A stretch of 64,000 bases of DNA. Source: Anaerolineaceae bacterium UBA4890. Its GTDB lineage: Bacteria; Chloroflexota; Anaerolineae; Anaerolineales; Anaerolineaceae. This document shows positions 17,625 through 25,968 of the stretch, in pieces (positions within the stretch are counted from its first letter, which is position 1; each line of letters begins with the position of its first letter). Both the position numbers and the translations under genes were made by a program. Under the pieces are notes generated by a model, which was not told the DNA's origin, searched no databases, and saw only the letters and a program-made list of their open reading frames with translations. The stretch lies in the NCBI GenBank assembly GCA_002399085.1, contig DHCY01000044.1, positions 42,183-106,182 on the forward strand, in the 5' to 3' direction.

Positions 17625-18941
17625 ATGGTCTATAAATCAAAAGATTACTATGAAATTCTTGGAGTAGAGCAAAATGCTAGTTTAGAGGAAATTAAATCAA
17701 GATATAAATTCCTAGTTTATGTTTTTCATCCTGACCGCCTTCAGGGTTCGAACCTCCAAGGCGATGCAGAGAATGAGTTAAAACGGATAAATGAGGCTTA
17801 TGCTGTTCTTTCAAATCAAGATCGTCGGAAAGAATATGACACCACCTTAATACAGAAGGAAGATTTTGAGGGGGAAGAAGAGAAAAAAAGTCCAAACAAG
17901 GAGAAAACTGAAAGAGCAAATGCTATCCTTTCTTACATAAACGAAATAGTTAAATACTGGGCAGATCGATGGGATCAATTACCCTACGATGACGAATTAA
18001 ATAAATTAATAACAAGCATAAAGTGGCATTCCAAAAACTTAATTTTTGGCACAAGATTTCTTTCGAATCCCGAAGCTATTGATCAGCAAGAAATGGTAGA
18101 TAGGCTTCTTTTTTATACAATTGCTGCATGTCTATCATTGGGAATCGAAAAGAAGGAGAAAGGGCTTGCAACTCCATTTTCAGAAGATGAGATACTCAAT
18201 TCAATTTCTCATTCTTTTACAGAAACTTTAACACAAATCGCAGCCATTAATGTCAATAAAACATTGTTAACAGAATCTGAAGCATTGTATCATTTAGGTC
18301 AACTCTACAAGCTCGTTCTTAATGTTTGTCTCCTCAGTTTTTATTTGCTTTCTGGAAAAGTGAAAATTTTTGATGATTCTCCAAAAAATTCCGAAACGTC
18401 ACCTCTAAGGAATGGGAGTGTTCAATATAAGTCAAATACTCAGACCAATCATAGGGTTGTTGAGAAAAATGAAAAAACACATGTAATTATTTCTGTTTTA
18501 GCATTATTGACATTAACATTTTGTTTGATGATTGTTTTCTTTACAACTCGCGATGAAAAGTCCTCCTATCCAACGGTCACCCCACAAAGAATGGTCAACA
18601 ATTTTCCGACTAATCCGCCCAGAAGGGAGACTGTAACACCGTATCCCACCAGAACGCGGCTAATCCCTACCCCAACTAACTCATGCAACGAGTGGAAGAC
18701 AGTGACAATTGACGATCGAGGAAAGACACTTTGTGTTTATGGATATGTCCGGAAAACATATTTTGCAGGTAACGATTTCCATATTGCCTTTGGTGACAAG
18801 GATTCGGATTTTCGATTCCTCATCACCAATGGATACTATTACGAGGGATTGAGCGGAAAGTGCATATTAGGAAAAGGGTCTGTTGAAGTTTTCAACAGTC
18901 TACCGTATATAATCGTTGATGATTTTGATAAGTGCCCATAA
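17625..18941 (+). CDS. J-domain protein with one membrane helix, AT-rich
   Basis: 438 residues. The N-terminus is a complete DnaJ J-domain (~6-72, DYYEILGVEQNASLEEIKSR with HPD at 35-37), which would stimulate a DnaK-type chaperone. A middle helical region (~90-260) has no match I recognise. One membrane helix lies at ~285-307, then a Pro/Thr linker, then a ~70-residue C-terminal domain with KTLCVYGYVRKTYF and several Cys, like a small beta-fold on the far side of the membrane. Codon use and base composition are clearly more AT-rich than the neighbours, suggesting horizontal acquisition. There are no G/F or zinc domains, so it is a class C J-protein. Its partner is unknown. Confidence 0.75.
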   Translation: MVYKSKDYYEILGVEQNASLEEIKSRYKFLVYVFHPDRLQGSNLQGDAENELKRINEAYAVLSNQDRRKEYDTTLIQKEDFEGEEEKKSPNKEKTERANAILSYINEIVKYWADRWDQLPYDDELNKLITSIKWHSKNLIFGTRFLSNPEAIDQQEMVDRLLFYTIAACLSLGIEKKEKGLATPFSEDEILNSISHSFTETLTQIAAINVNKTLLTESEALYHLGQLYKLVLNVCLLSFYLLSGKVKIFDDSPKNSETSPLRNGSVQYKSNTQTNHRVVEKNEKTHVIISVLALLTLTFCLMIVFFTTRDEKSSYPTVTPQRMVNNFPTNPPRRETVTPYPTRTRLIPTPTNSCNEWKTVTIDDRGKTLCVYGYVRKTYFAGNDFHIAFGDKDSDFRFLITNGYYYEGLSGKCILGKGSVEVFNSLPYIIVDDFDKCP

Positions 18942-19016
18942 TTTTGTCATTCTATCCATATCTTATAAAAAATATTTATTTATACGTCGATGGGAATAAG
19001 AATTCCACAATACTTG

Positions 19017-19059
19017 TTTTGAAAGAAGAGCGCCTTCTAGCAAGTAACTGCTTTCAAAA
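19017..19059. repeat. Inverted repeat after the J-domain gene
   Basis: Perfect 9-bp arms TTTTGAAAG and CTTTCAAAA separated by 25 bp, in the gene-free stretch between the J-domain gene and the YcaQ-like gene. It could act as a weak terminator hairpin for either convergent gene. Nothing else is seen in 18942-19143. Confidence 0.4.
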
Positions 19060-19143
19060 AATATGTAAGGAGATTATTTGAAATTTGTTGGACGGGACAA
19101 AAAAGAGCAAGTCCAAAAGCCCAACCACAATCATAGAGAAAAA

Positions 19144-20367
19144 TCAATTTTCGAGCTTGGACTGAACAAGCCCCCTTAGCTCTTGTGGCTCAGTCCAGTC
19201 AATTTGCACCTGCTTGAGCCCCTGCCAGGCGGCATAGTCCTTAATAGTTAAGGCAAGATCCTTGGCGAGCGCGGCTTTGGGCTTTACTCCTGGCTCCAAA
19301 TACAATTTGATCACCTGCAAGCGCTTCTCATTGCGCCAGGCTTTGGCGTCCATGCGCCCAACCAGTTTTCCTTTATGTAAAATGGGCAGGACAAAATACC
19401 CGTACGTGCGTTTTGGGGCAGGCGTGTAGCACTCGATGTTGTAGTCAAAATCGAAAAGGTCCCGGGCGCGGGCACGGTCGGTGATCAGGGGGTCAAAAGG
19501 CGAGAGGATGGCAGTGTGAGTGGGGCGTAGTTTGCCTTCTAATGACTTGTGAAGCAGCAAGAGGTTATCCGCGTGAACGTAAAACGGATTGCCCTTGAGC
19601 TCTTCTACTTTAATCTCGTGGATCAGACCCGCCTCCTCAAGTTCTTTCAAGGCTTGTGCTGTCTCGGTTTTCTTTAGGTAGAAATAGGTGGATGCCCAGC
19701 TTAGATTAGCCAGTCCCAGCGCTTTAACTGCGTTGAGGGTCAGAGCTTTGACTGCTTCCGCGTGCGATGGGGCCTGGCTGTCGTCCCAATTGGGCAGCAC
19801 GCGCTCGCGCAGGTCATATACGCGCTGAAACTTCTCCCGGCGGGCAATCATCAGGTCTCCGCGATAATAAAGGTGCTCCAGGGCAACTTTTTCAACCTTC
19901 CAGTCCCACCATGCGCCGCGCGACCCCTTATTTTCGAAGTCAGCCGAGCGCACCTCGCCGTTTTGGCGGATGTGCTGCAGGATTTCTTCGAGCACATCGG
20001 CGTTTTGTTCCCCCCAGTCGCGGATGTTATCCCAACCAACAAACTTTTGCATCATCAGCGAGCGAAAGAGCGGATAGTCTTCAACCGGCAGCAGGCTGAC
20101 ACCATGAGAGAAATATTCAAAAAGCCGACCTTCAGCATGAAGCTCTTCCAGCCAGGATGCCTCGTAATTGCTCAGCCGTGACCAGAGGATGTGCAGATGG
20201 GCGCGCGCGACCACAGAAATGGTGTCCAACTGTAGGTTGTGGATCCTGCGGATGGTGGTGAGAAGGTCTTGCTTGCTTGCTTTTTTGCGGGGCTTCGTGA
20301 GCAACCCCAACCCAGCCAGTACAAGGTGCTGAGCCTGGGTCTTGGTGAGGACGGGGATTTCGGACAT
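19144..20367 (-). CDS. YcaQ/AlkX-like winged-helix DNA glycosylase
   Basis: 407 residues from the ATG at 20367; upstream alternatives include a TTG and have no ribosome-binding site. The family signature IHNLQLDTISVVARAHLHILWSRL is near residue 35-60 and includes the Q-L-D segment that corresponds to the catalytic QxD of AlkZ/YcaQ interstrand-crosslink glycosylases. GVSLLPVEDYPLFR and a winged-helix region follow, with AILSPFDPLITDRARARDLFDFDYNIECYTPAPKRTYGYFVLPIL typical of the C-terminal half. Role: unhooking DNA crosslinks or removing alkylated bases. It is a single gene between the AT-rich J-gene and a repeat field. Confidence 0.85.
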   Translation of the reverse strand: MSEIPVLTKTQAQHLVLAGLGLLTKPRKKASKQDLLTTIRRIHNLQLDTISVVARAHLHILWSRLSNYEASWLEELHAEGRLFEYFSHGVSLLPVEDYPLFRSLMMQKFVGWDNIRDWGEQNADVLEEILQHIRQNGEVRSADFENKGSRGAWWDWKVEKVALEHLYYRGDLMIARREKFQRVYDLRERVLPNWDDSQAPSHAEAVKALTLNAVKALGLANLSWASTYFYLKKTETAQALKELEEAGLIHEIKVEELKGNPFYVHADNLLLLHKSLEGKLRPTHTAILSPFDPLITDRARARDLFDFDYNIECYTPAPKRTYGYFVLPILHKGKLVGRMDAKAWRNEKRLQVIKLYLEPGVKPKAALAKDLALTIKDYAAWQGLKQVQIDWTEPQELRGLVQSKLEN

Positions 20368-20448
20368 GCGGCTATTGTATCGCAGAAAAGGACGCAATGA
20401 GTGTGCCGGCATCCTCAACTAGCACGCCGAAAGGCAACCTCGACGTAC

Positions 20449-20577
20449 GGGCGGGTTCCAAACCCGCCCATTACTAGGAAGACGATGGCCGGTCTCCATA
20501 ATACATTCGGTTTATCATTGTAGGGGACAGTTGCCATGCCGTCCCGAAACGTGTGACCATGGCAGGTCACCCCTACA
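20449..20577. repeat. Two intergenic hairpin repeats
   Basis: The first is a perfect 9-bp stem GGGCGGGTT/AACCCGCCC with a 3-nt loop (20449-20469). The second is a 59-bp imperfect palindrome with 8-bp perfect ends TGTAGGGG/CCCCTACA (20519-20577) and inner CCATG/CATGG pairing. A related sequence (GGGACG...CGTCCCCTACA) is found at 44548-44573. This accounts for most of the 324-bp gene-free stretch 20368-20691. Confidence 0.7.
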
Positions 20578-20691
20578 AAAACACCCATCAAATTTTTTAT
20601 AATTTCTCCTCGTTGGCCATTTATTTGATAGTTCCTGATAGTTTCCTTTAGCTAAACTGTAGGCTAATAGAACCGAACAGGAGATATTACT

Positions 20692-21093
20692 ATGGAAGTT
20701 CCACGTTATTGGAGACTTAAAAAACAACGTTACGCGCTGCAGGGTGAAGTTTGCCCCCACTGCACTGCAAAAATTTTTCCACCCCGCGATGTCTGCCCTG
20801 AATGCGGCGGCGAAGCCAAAACCCCCTTCACCTTTAGTGGTCAGGGCGAAATTTATTCCTACACCCTCATTTCCAACGCGCCAGCCGGCTTTGAAGAACA
20901 GGCACCTTATCCTGTTGCCATGGTCAAGCTAAATGAAGGTCCGGTTGTGACCGCGCAACTGACCGATTTGGGTGACGAACCCGTGCGCATTGGCATGCCG
21001 GTGGAGATGGTCACGCGCAAAATCCGCAACGACGGCGACGAACGCGGCATGATCGTTTACGGCTATAAATTCCGACCGATCATGTCGAAGTAA
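20692..21093 (+). CDS. Zinc-ribbon and OB-fold (DUF35) protein
   Basis: 133 residues of the DUF35 family. An N-terminal helix (MEVPRYWRLKKQRYAL) is followed by a zinc ribbon (CPHC at 21-24, CPECGG at 35-40) and an OB-fold with GEIYSYTLISNAP. These proteins usually partner a thiolase or HMG-CoA-synthase-like enzyme and may channel acyl-CoA or bind nucleic acid. Here no thiolase gene is adjacent, so its partner is elsewhere or lost. The start has an AGGAGA ribosome-binding site. Length is normal. Confidence 0.85.
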   Translation: MEVPRYWRLKKQRYALQGEVCPHCTAKIFPPRDVCPECGGEAKTPFTFSGQGEIYSYTLISNAPAGFEEQAPYPVAMVKLNEGPVVTAQLTDLGDEPVRIGMPVEMVTRKIRNDGDERGMIVYGYKFRPIMSK

Positions 21094-21155
21094 AATTTTG
21101 TAAAAATCGAAACGCTCACCTGCAGGTGGGCGTTTTTATTCATTGGAGGAAAAAA

Positions 21156-21530
21156 ATGAACCGGGTACGAGGAATTGGCGGGATCTTTTTCAAGGCACGA
21201 GACCCACAGGCATTGCGGGAATGGTACAGCTGGCATCTGGGGATAAAGCTGGAAGAGTGGGGCGGGTCGGTGATGTTTACAAATACAGGTGAAAAAGGCC
21301 CCGGTTATCAAATCTGGTCAATTTTTGATTCAACCACAGAATATTTTGAACCAGGCACAGCAAACTTTATGATCAACTATCGTGTCGATGACCTAAGGGC
21401 GCTTTTGCAGGTGTTGAAGGAAGAAGGCTGCCTGGTCGATGAGCGCATTGAAGAGAGCTAACAAGGTGTGTTTGGCTGGGTGCTGGACCCGGAAGGAAAC
21501 CGGATCGAGCTTTGGCAGCCTCCGGTCTAA
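21156..21530 (+). pseudogene. VOC/glyoxalase-family gene with in-frame stop
   Basis: An ATG with a GGAGGA site starts a VOC-fold protein (VRGIGGIFFKARDPQALREW, then GIKLEEWGG). A TAA at 21459-21461 interrupts the frame at codon 102. The same frame continues for another 22 codons with the conserved C-terminal end QGVFGWVLDPEGNRIELWQP, including the metal-binding Glu region, and ends at 21528-21530. A single substitution (for example TAC to TAA) explains it. Either the gene is freshly inactivated or the base is a sequencing error. The truncated product would lack the last beta-strand and metal ligand. Confidence 0.8.
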
Positions 21531-21596
21531 AGTTGGGGTCATCAATAAGGTGAGGAGAAATCGCATTTTTTAAAATTCGTTTACAATCGGGGGGTT

Positions 21597-21965
21597 ATGG
21601 AAAATTCGGTTAATTTGAAGTTCGTTCAACAAGAACAAACCACCATCACCAGCATGATCCGCATTTATTGCCGCTCAAAGCACAGGAAAGGTGCTGGTCT
21701 TTGCCCCCAATGCCAGGAGCTGCTCGATTACGCCAATGAACGGGTGAGCCGCTGCATGTTCCTGCCAGAAAAACCGGTCTGTGCCAACTGCCCCGTACAT
21801 TGCTACCAGGCTTCTTACCGGGAGAGGGTCAGGGAAGTGATGCGATTCGCAGGTCCGCGCCTGATCTTCAGGGATCCGATCGCGGTTATTCGCCATTTTC
21901 GCATGACGCATCGTGCAGATAGCGAAAAGGTCGCTCGTCTTCGTCTAAAAATGGCAAAAAAGTAA
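21597..21965 (+). CDS. YgbA-like nitrous-oxide-stimulated promoter family protein
   Basis: 122 residues with many cysteines: MIRIYCRSKHRKG, LCPQCQELLDYA, RCMFLPEKPVCANCPVHCYQ and RERVREVMRFAGPRL. This pattern is that of the YgbA family, which in E. coli belongs to the NsrR nitric-oxide regulon. The cysteines could bind a metal or Fe-S cluster. Biochemical function is unknown. It is a single gene; the next gene (ptsH) has its own promoter. Confidence 0.8.
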   Translation: MENSVNLKFVQQEQTTITSMIRIYCRSKHRKGAGLCPQCQELLDYANERVSRCMFLPEKPVCANCPVHCYQASYRERVREVMRFAGPRLIFRDPIAVIRHFRMTHRADSEKVARLRLKMAKK

Positions 21966-22002
21966 TCGTTTTCCAAGCAAGAGCTCAAACTTCGAAAATT
22001 TG

Positions 22003-22032
22003 TTTACACAAATTGTTACTATTCGGTAAAAT
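22003..22032 (+). promoter_or_regulatory. Promoter of the ptsHI operon
   Basis: -35 TTTACA (22003-22008), 18-bp spacer, -10 TAAAAT (22027-22032). The transcript would carry a ~120-nt leader that contains a GGAC/GTCC mini-hairpin and a longer imperfect CCAGGTTAA/TTAAACCTGG pairing. Confidence 0.6.
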
Positions 22033-22158
22033 TGAACCAGGTTAATTTTTCAACCCGGTTTCGTTTTAATGCCGGTTTCTCAGGTCAATTAAACACGGAC
22101 TTCTGTCCATTAAACCTGGAAACCATACCGTCTATGGTTTGCCAAAAAAGGAGAAATT

Positions 22159-22437
22159 ATGTACACAAAAAAAACAGAATTAAAAAACGCGTCAGGTCTT
22201 CATGCCCGCCCAGCCTCAGAATTTGTCGCCTTGGCAAAAAAGTTCGAATCCAAAGTAACCGTGCAACGCCTGGATGACGAAGCCGCATTGCCTGCCAACG
22301 CCAAATCGATTATCAAGATTTTGGCACAAGGCATGGCAGTTGGCACGCCGATAGAAATCGCAGCTGACGGACCGGATGAGGTGGAAGCAGTCGAAAAGCT
22401 TTACGATTTGGTTGAATCAAAATTTGGCGAGGATTAA
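22159..22437 (+). CDS. ptsH: Phosphocarrier protein HPr
   Basis: 92 residues. The phosphorylated histidine is His15 in SGLHARPAS. The NAKSIIKIL segment carries a serine equivalent to regulatory Ser46 of Gram-positive HPr, so HPr kinase control is possible. A strong AAAGGAG site precedes the ATG. HPr passes phosphate from enzyme I to sugar-specific EIIA proteins; both enzyme I (downstream, 54 nt away) and an EIIA follow in this locus. Confidence 0.97.
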   Translation: MYTKKTELKNASGLHARPASEFVALAKKFESKVTVQRLDDEAALPANAKSIIKILAQGMAVGTPIEIAADGPDEVEAVEKLYDLVESKFGED

Positions 22438-22491
22438 TAGGAACGGAACGTGCAGAGCATGTTTCCTGTGAGGAATTCGAAAGGAGAGCAT

Positions 22492-24210
22492 ATGAGGATC
22501 TTAAAAGGAAATCCGGTTTCCAGGGGCATCGCGCTGGGAAAAGTTTATATCTACAAAGCCTTCAAAGCCGATGTCCATGAATCGTACTTCGAGGCAGGCA
22601 AAGAAGACGAGTATTTCGAGAAATACGAGGATGCTGTCAGAACTGCTGAGAAAGAGCTGGAAAATATTATCGACTCGATGTCAGTAGAATCTCCTGAAAA
22701 GGCAAAGATCTTCACAGCCCACGTCGAGATCCTCATGGACGAAGAAGTCGCAGAGGGCGTGAAAGAGATGATCTACGACAACCGCACCATGCCCGACTAC
22801 GCGGTTGACGAGGTGTATACCGACTTCGCCAATCTTTTAGAAAAGGCGAAAGATCCGCTCATCGCTGCCCGGGCTGCTGATCTGCGAGATGTACGCAACC
22901 GCGTGTTGCGTATTTTGAAAGGCGAGAAAGAAAGCAACCTCTCCAGTTTGCGCGATAGCGTAATTGTTGTCGCGCACGACTTACTGCCCAGCGATACCGC
23001 TACCATGGATCGCGAGCATGTTATGGGCATTATCACCGAAGTCGGCGGAGCCACTTCGCATACTGCCATCATCGCCAGGAGTTACAAGATTCCAGCTTTG
23101 CTGGGCGTGTCTGACGCGACCGAGATCATGAAAAATGGAGACAATGTGATCATGGATGCCCTGACCGGTAAAGTTTTGCTGGACCCTGAAAAGGAGACCA
23201 TCAAAGAGTACCAGGAAAAGCTGGTCGAATATATTAAGGAAGAGCGTGAGACCAGTCAGTACCTGGACAAGATTCCGCTGGTTGCCAGCGGAGAACGCTT
23301 TAGCATTGGTCTGAATGTGGGCAGCACCGACCCTGACGAGAGCTTCAAGTATGTAGATTTTGTTGGATTGTTCCGCACAGAATTCGTTTACATGAACAGC
23401 GAACACATGCCCACTGAGCAGGAGCAATTTGATTCCTACAAAAAAGTATTGGCAAATGCCATGGGCAATCCGGTTACACTGCGCACGCTGGATATCGGCG
23501 GTGATAAAACCTTGCGATACCTGGCGCTCCCAAAAGAAGATAATCCCTTCCTTGGCAACCGGGCTTTGAGGTTGTGTCTAGACCACCCCGAAATGTTCAA
23601 AACTCAATTGAGAGCCGCCTTGCGCGCCTCGGCATTAGGACCGCTGCAGATCATGTTCCCGATGGTGGGTACGATGGATGACATCCGGGCGGGTAAAGCA
23701 GCTGTAGAAGAAGCCAAGCAGGAGTTGCGAAAACAGGGAATCGCCTTTGACGAAAAGATCAACGTTGGCATCATGATCGAGATCCCGTCCATTGCTATGA
23801 TTGCCGATATGGCTGCCAAAGAAGTTGACTTTGCCAGCGTCGGTACCAACGACCTGACCCAATATCTGCATGCGGTCGACCGCATGAACCCGGCTATCAC
23901 TGAATATTTCCAGAGTATGTCCCCATCCATGTTCCGCATTTTGGGGCGGATTTTCGCGGAGTTCAACAAGGCTGGTAAACCAGTTTCGGTCTGTGGTGAG
24001 CTGGCGGGTGATCACCTGGGTGCGCTGGTGATGTTTGGATTGGGCTTGCGCAAATTTAGCATGAATTCTGCCAACATTGCTCGCGTCAAGCGCACGCTGT
24101 CACTCTTCACCCTGGAAGAGGCAGAGAATATCGCTAAGACCGCCCAAAACCTGGCAACTGAAGCAGACGTGATCGCCTATGTTAAGGCTGAAGTGGACAA
24201 GCGCAGTTAG
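22492..24210 (+). CDS. ptsI: PTS enzyme I (phosphoenolpyruvate-protein phosphotransferase)
   Basis: 572 residues, the family length. The start is the ATG with AAAGGAG 6 nt upstream. The active His is in GGATSHTAIIARS (His190). The PEP-binding barrel has LFRTEFVYM, TLDIGGDK and the C-terminal GIMIEIPS and VSVCGELAGD motifs. It takes phosphate from PEP and loads HPr (ptsH directly upstream). With the EIIA/EIIB/EIIC genes after a single minus-strand gene, it completes a sugar phosphorelay. No domain is missing. Confidence 0.97.
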   Translation: MRILKGNPVSRGIALGKVYIYKAFKADVHESYFEAGKEDEYFEKYEDAVRTAEKELENIIDSMSVESPEKAKIFTAHVEILMDEEVAEGVKEMIYDNRTMPDYAVDEVYTDFANLLEKAKDPLIAARAADLRDVRNRVLRILKGEKESNLSSLRDSVIVVAHDLLPSDTATMDREHVMGIITEVGGATSHTAIIARSYKIPALLGVSDATEIMKNGDNVIMDALTGKVLLDPEKETIKEYQEKLVEYIKEERETSQYLDKIPLVASGERFSIGLNVGSTDPDESFKYVDFVGLFRTEFVYMNSEHMPTEQEQFDSYKKVLANAMGNPVTLRTLDIGGDKTLRYLALPKEDNPFLGNRALRLCLDHPEMFKTQLRAALRASALGPLQIMFPMVGTMDDIRAGKAAVEEAKQELRKQGIAFDEKINVGIMIEIPSIAMIADMAAKEVDFASVGTNDLTQYLHAVDRMNPAITEYFQSMSPSMFRILGRIFAEFNKAGKPVSVCGELAGDHLGALVMFGLGLRKFSMNSANIARVKRTLSLFTLEEAENIAKTAQNLATEADVIAYVKAEVDKRS

Positions 24211-24236
24211 TCTGCGGGTTGATAAATGCTTTCGAT

Positions 24237-24267
24237 GGCGGAGTGCGCAAGAAAAGCGCATTCCGCC
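24237..24267. terminator. Hairpin after ptsI
   Basis: 12-bp stem GGCGGAGTGCGC/GCGCATTCCGCC with one G-T pair and a 7-nt loop, directly after ptsI. It has no T-run, so it is a weak terminator or an mRNA-stabilising REP. A related GGCGGAATG hairpin lies at 63906-63966. Confidence 0.5.
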
Positions 24268-24289
24268 CGACGATTCTCCTTGATATTAC

Positions 24290-24949
24290 CTACGCCTGTG
24301 GACGGGATTTGCGACCGTAAAGTTCAGCCCGCGCCCCAATCAGGATCAATATCATCGCCAGGGGAAAACTGAGCACGATGATCAATAACGGTCGTTGGCG
24401 GATTTGCTTCATCATTGCTTCATTACTGACTATTTCCAGGTCAAATTTCTGGCTGATCTCGGTCTGATTTTCAATAATGTCATTCCTCAGCTCAACAGGA
24501 TACCTGATCACACCGGTCACCTCACCCAGCAAGTGATCGCCGATTTTCAGGTCTGTCGGGAGGTTGAATATGACCGGCACCAATATCTGCCTGCTTTGAC
24601 GGTTTGAAGGCAAGCTTTCTTCCTGCCAATCGGGCGAAGCAAAGTCCGCAACCTGGAGTAAAACCTCCTGGTTCTCAGCATTGCGCAGGGTCAGTGCCAA
24701 ATCCTCTGCCGCGGAAACACCGCCGACAGAACGATCCCCCGCAAGCTGCAGGTTCATTTTTTGACCGGCAGTGCCAAGAATTACTTTCGAATCCGCGGCA
24801 TTCAAAGACAGCTGCTGGGAATAACCTTCGGTCAGCTCAGCCTCGGTCTTCCCGGTGAGCCCATATACCGCTGATAATCCGAGGATAAAGAGTAAGATGC
24901 CGAATCCAACCAACAACAAAGGAGTGCTTGGTTTATTATAGAAACTCAT
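24290..24949 (-). CDS. Membrane protein with extracytoplasmic domain, unknown function
   Basis: 219 residues with one membrane helix at each end (~10-30, LLLVGFGILLFILGLSAVYG; ~188-207, LLIIVLSFPLAMILILIGA). Between them is an extracytoplasmic beta-rich domain of ~155 residues with no motif I recognise. It sits on the opposite strand inside the PTS locus, convergent with ptsI and divergent from the EIIA gene. This breaks the PTS genes into two transcripts. Nothing shows a functional link to sugar transport. Confidence 0.7.
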   Translation of the reverse strand: MSFYNKPSTPLLLVGFGILLFILGLSAVYGLTGKTEAELTEGYSQQLSLNAADSKVILGTAGQKMNLQLAGDRSVGGVSAAEDLALTLRNAENQEVLLQVADFASPDWQEESLPSNRQSRQILVPVIFNLPTDLKIGDHLLGEVTGVIRYPVELRNDIIENQTEISQKFDLEIVSNEAMMKQIRQRPLLIIVLSFPLAMILILIGARAELYGRKSRPQA

Positions 24950-25026
24950 GTGATTGCTCTTGCCTCCTGAAACTTTGGCGATTATAATCCAATAATCATC
25001 TAGACAATTTTCATTTTTTACTTTAA

Positions 25027-25032
25027 TATAAT
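25027..25032 (+). promoter_or_regulatory. -10 element of the EIIA-EIIB-EIIC-tkt operon
   Basis: TATAAT 26 nt before the EIIA start in an AT-rich spacer. No good -35 at normal spacing is seen. Confidence 0.45.
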
Positions 25033-25058
25033 TTTTCGTAATCTATCAGGAGGGCAGC

Positions 25059-25508
25059 ATGCTTTTAACAGAGTTACTCAGACCAAACCTCATTGCAGTT
25101 AATGTCCACGTTAAAGATTGGGAAGAAGCAGTACGGGAAGCCGGACGCTTATTGGTCGAAGACGAAGCCGTGGAACCTCGCTTTGTGGATGCAATGATCG
25201 AAGTGGTTAAGGAATTTGGTCCCTATATCGTCCTGGCACCTGGCTTTGCCATGCCCCATGCCAAAGCTGAAGCCGGCTGTCTCAAATCGAGTTTGTCTTT
25301 GATCACATTGGCAGAACCAGTTAATTTTGGCAACCCTGAAAACGACCCGGTCCACGTGGTCGCAGCTTTGACAGCCAAAGATCATGGCTCGCATATTGAG
25401 GCTTTGAGCCAACTTGCTGATGTGTTGGCGAACGATTCTGTGGTTGGCGAGTGGGCGGCTGCAAAAAGCGTCGACGAAATTCTCGAAATTGTAGAAAAAT
25501 ACTCATAA
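25059..25508 (+). CDS. ulaC: PTS EIIA component, fructose/ascorbate type
   Basis: 149 residues. The phosphorylated histidine lies in GFAMPHAKAEAG (His67), the EIIA fructose/mannitol/ascorbate signature. It accepts phosphate from HPr and passes it to EIIB. The gene has a CAGGAGGG ribosome-binding site and is followed 31 nt later by EIIB and then EIIC. The ascorbate-type label follows from the EIIC family; the actual sugar is not known. Confidence 0.9.
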   Translation: MLLTELLRPNLIAVNVHVKDWEEAVREAGRLLVEDEAVEPRFVDAMIEVVKEFGPYIVLAPGFAMPHAKAEAGCLKSSLSLITLAEPVNFGNPENDPVHVVAALTAKDHGSHIEALSQLADVLANDSVVGEWAAAKSVDEILEIVEKYS

Positions 25509-25539
25509 CAATTCATCAAGAAGTAATCTAAGGAGAAAA

Positions 25540-25827
25540 ATGATCAAAATCTTTACAGTATGTCCTCAAGGATTGGGAAGCAGCCTGATCGCTAAGATTA
25601 ATGTCCAAAAAGCCCTGGAAAAAATGGGTATTGAAGGTGAAGTTGAAACCGCTGGTGTCACCTCAATCACTGGTCAGAAATTCGATCTGATCGTCACGGT
25701 ACCAGAGATGCAAGATTCACTGGAACGATACAAGGACAAACTTGTGTTTGTGACCAATTTCTTCAAACGGGATGAGATCGCAGACACGCTTGAGAAAAAA
25801 TTCCGCGAAATGGGATTGATTGAGTAA
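25540..25827 (+). CDS. ulaB: PTS EIIB component, ascorbate/lactose type
   Basis: 95 residues with the phosphocysteine loop VCPQGLGSS (Cys8) right after the first beta-strand, as in small EIIB proteins of the ascorbate/galactitol group. The usual Gly-Asn after the Cys is replaced by Pro-Gln. It carries phosphate from EIIA to the incoming sugar at EIIC. It is tightly placed in the operon, with an AAGGAG ribosome-binding site. Confidence 0.88.
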   Translation: MIKIFTVCPQGLGSSLIAKINVQKALEKMGIEGEVETAGVTSITGQKFDLIVTVPEMQDSLERYKDKLVFVTNFFKRDEIADTLEKKFREMGLIE

Positions 25828-25968
25828 CTTTTTGCTTTCATCCGGGTTTTCTTGCTTGTAAAAATAGCAGAAAGGAGAATTTTTATTGGGGATTCATAAA
25901 TAGCTCTAAGAGTAATGTTTTTTCATCGATTAATAATTTTATTCAAAACATTCTATTGGAGGTTTACC

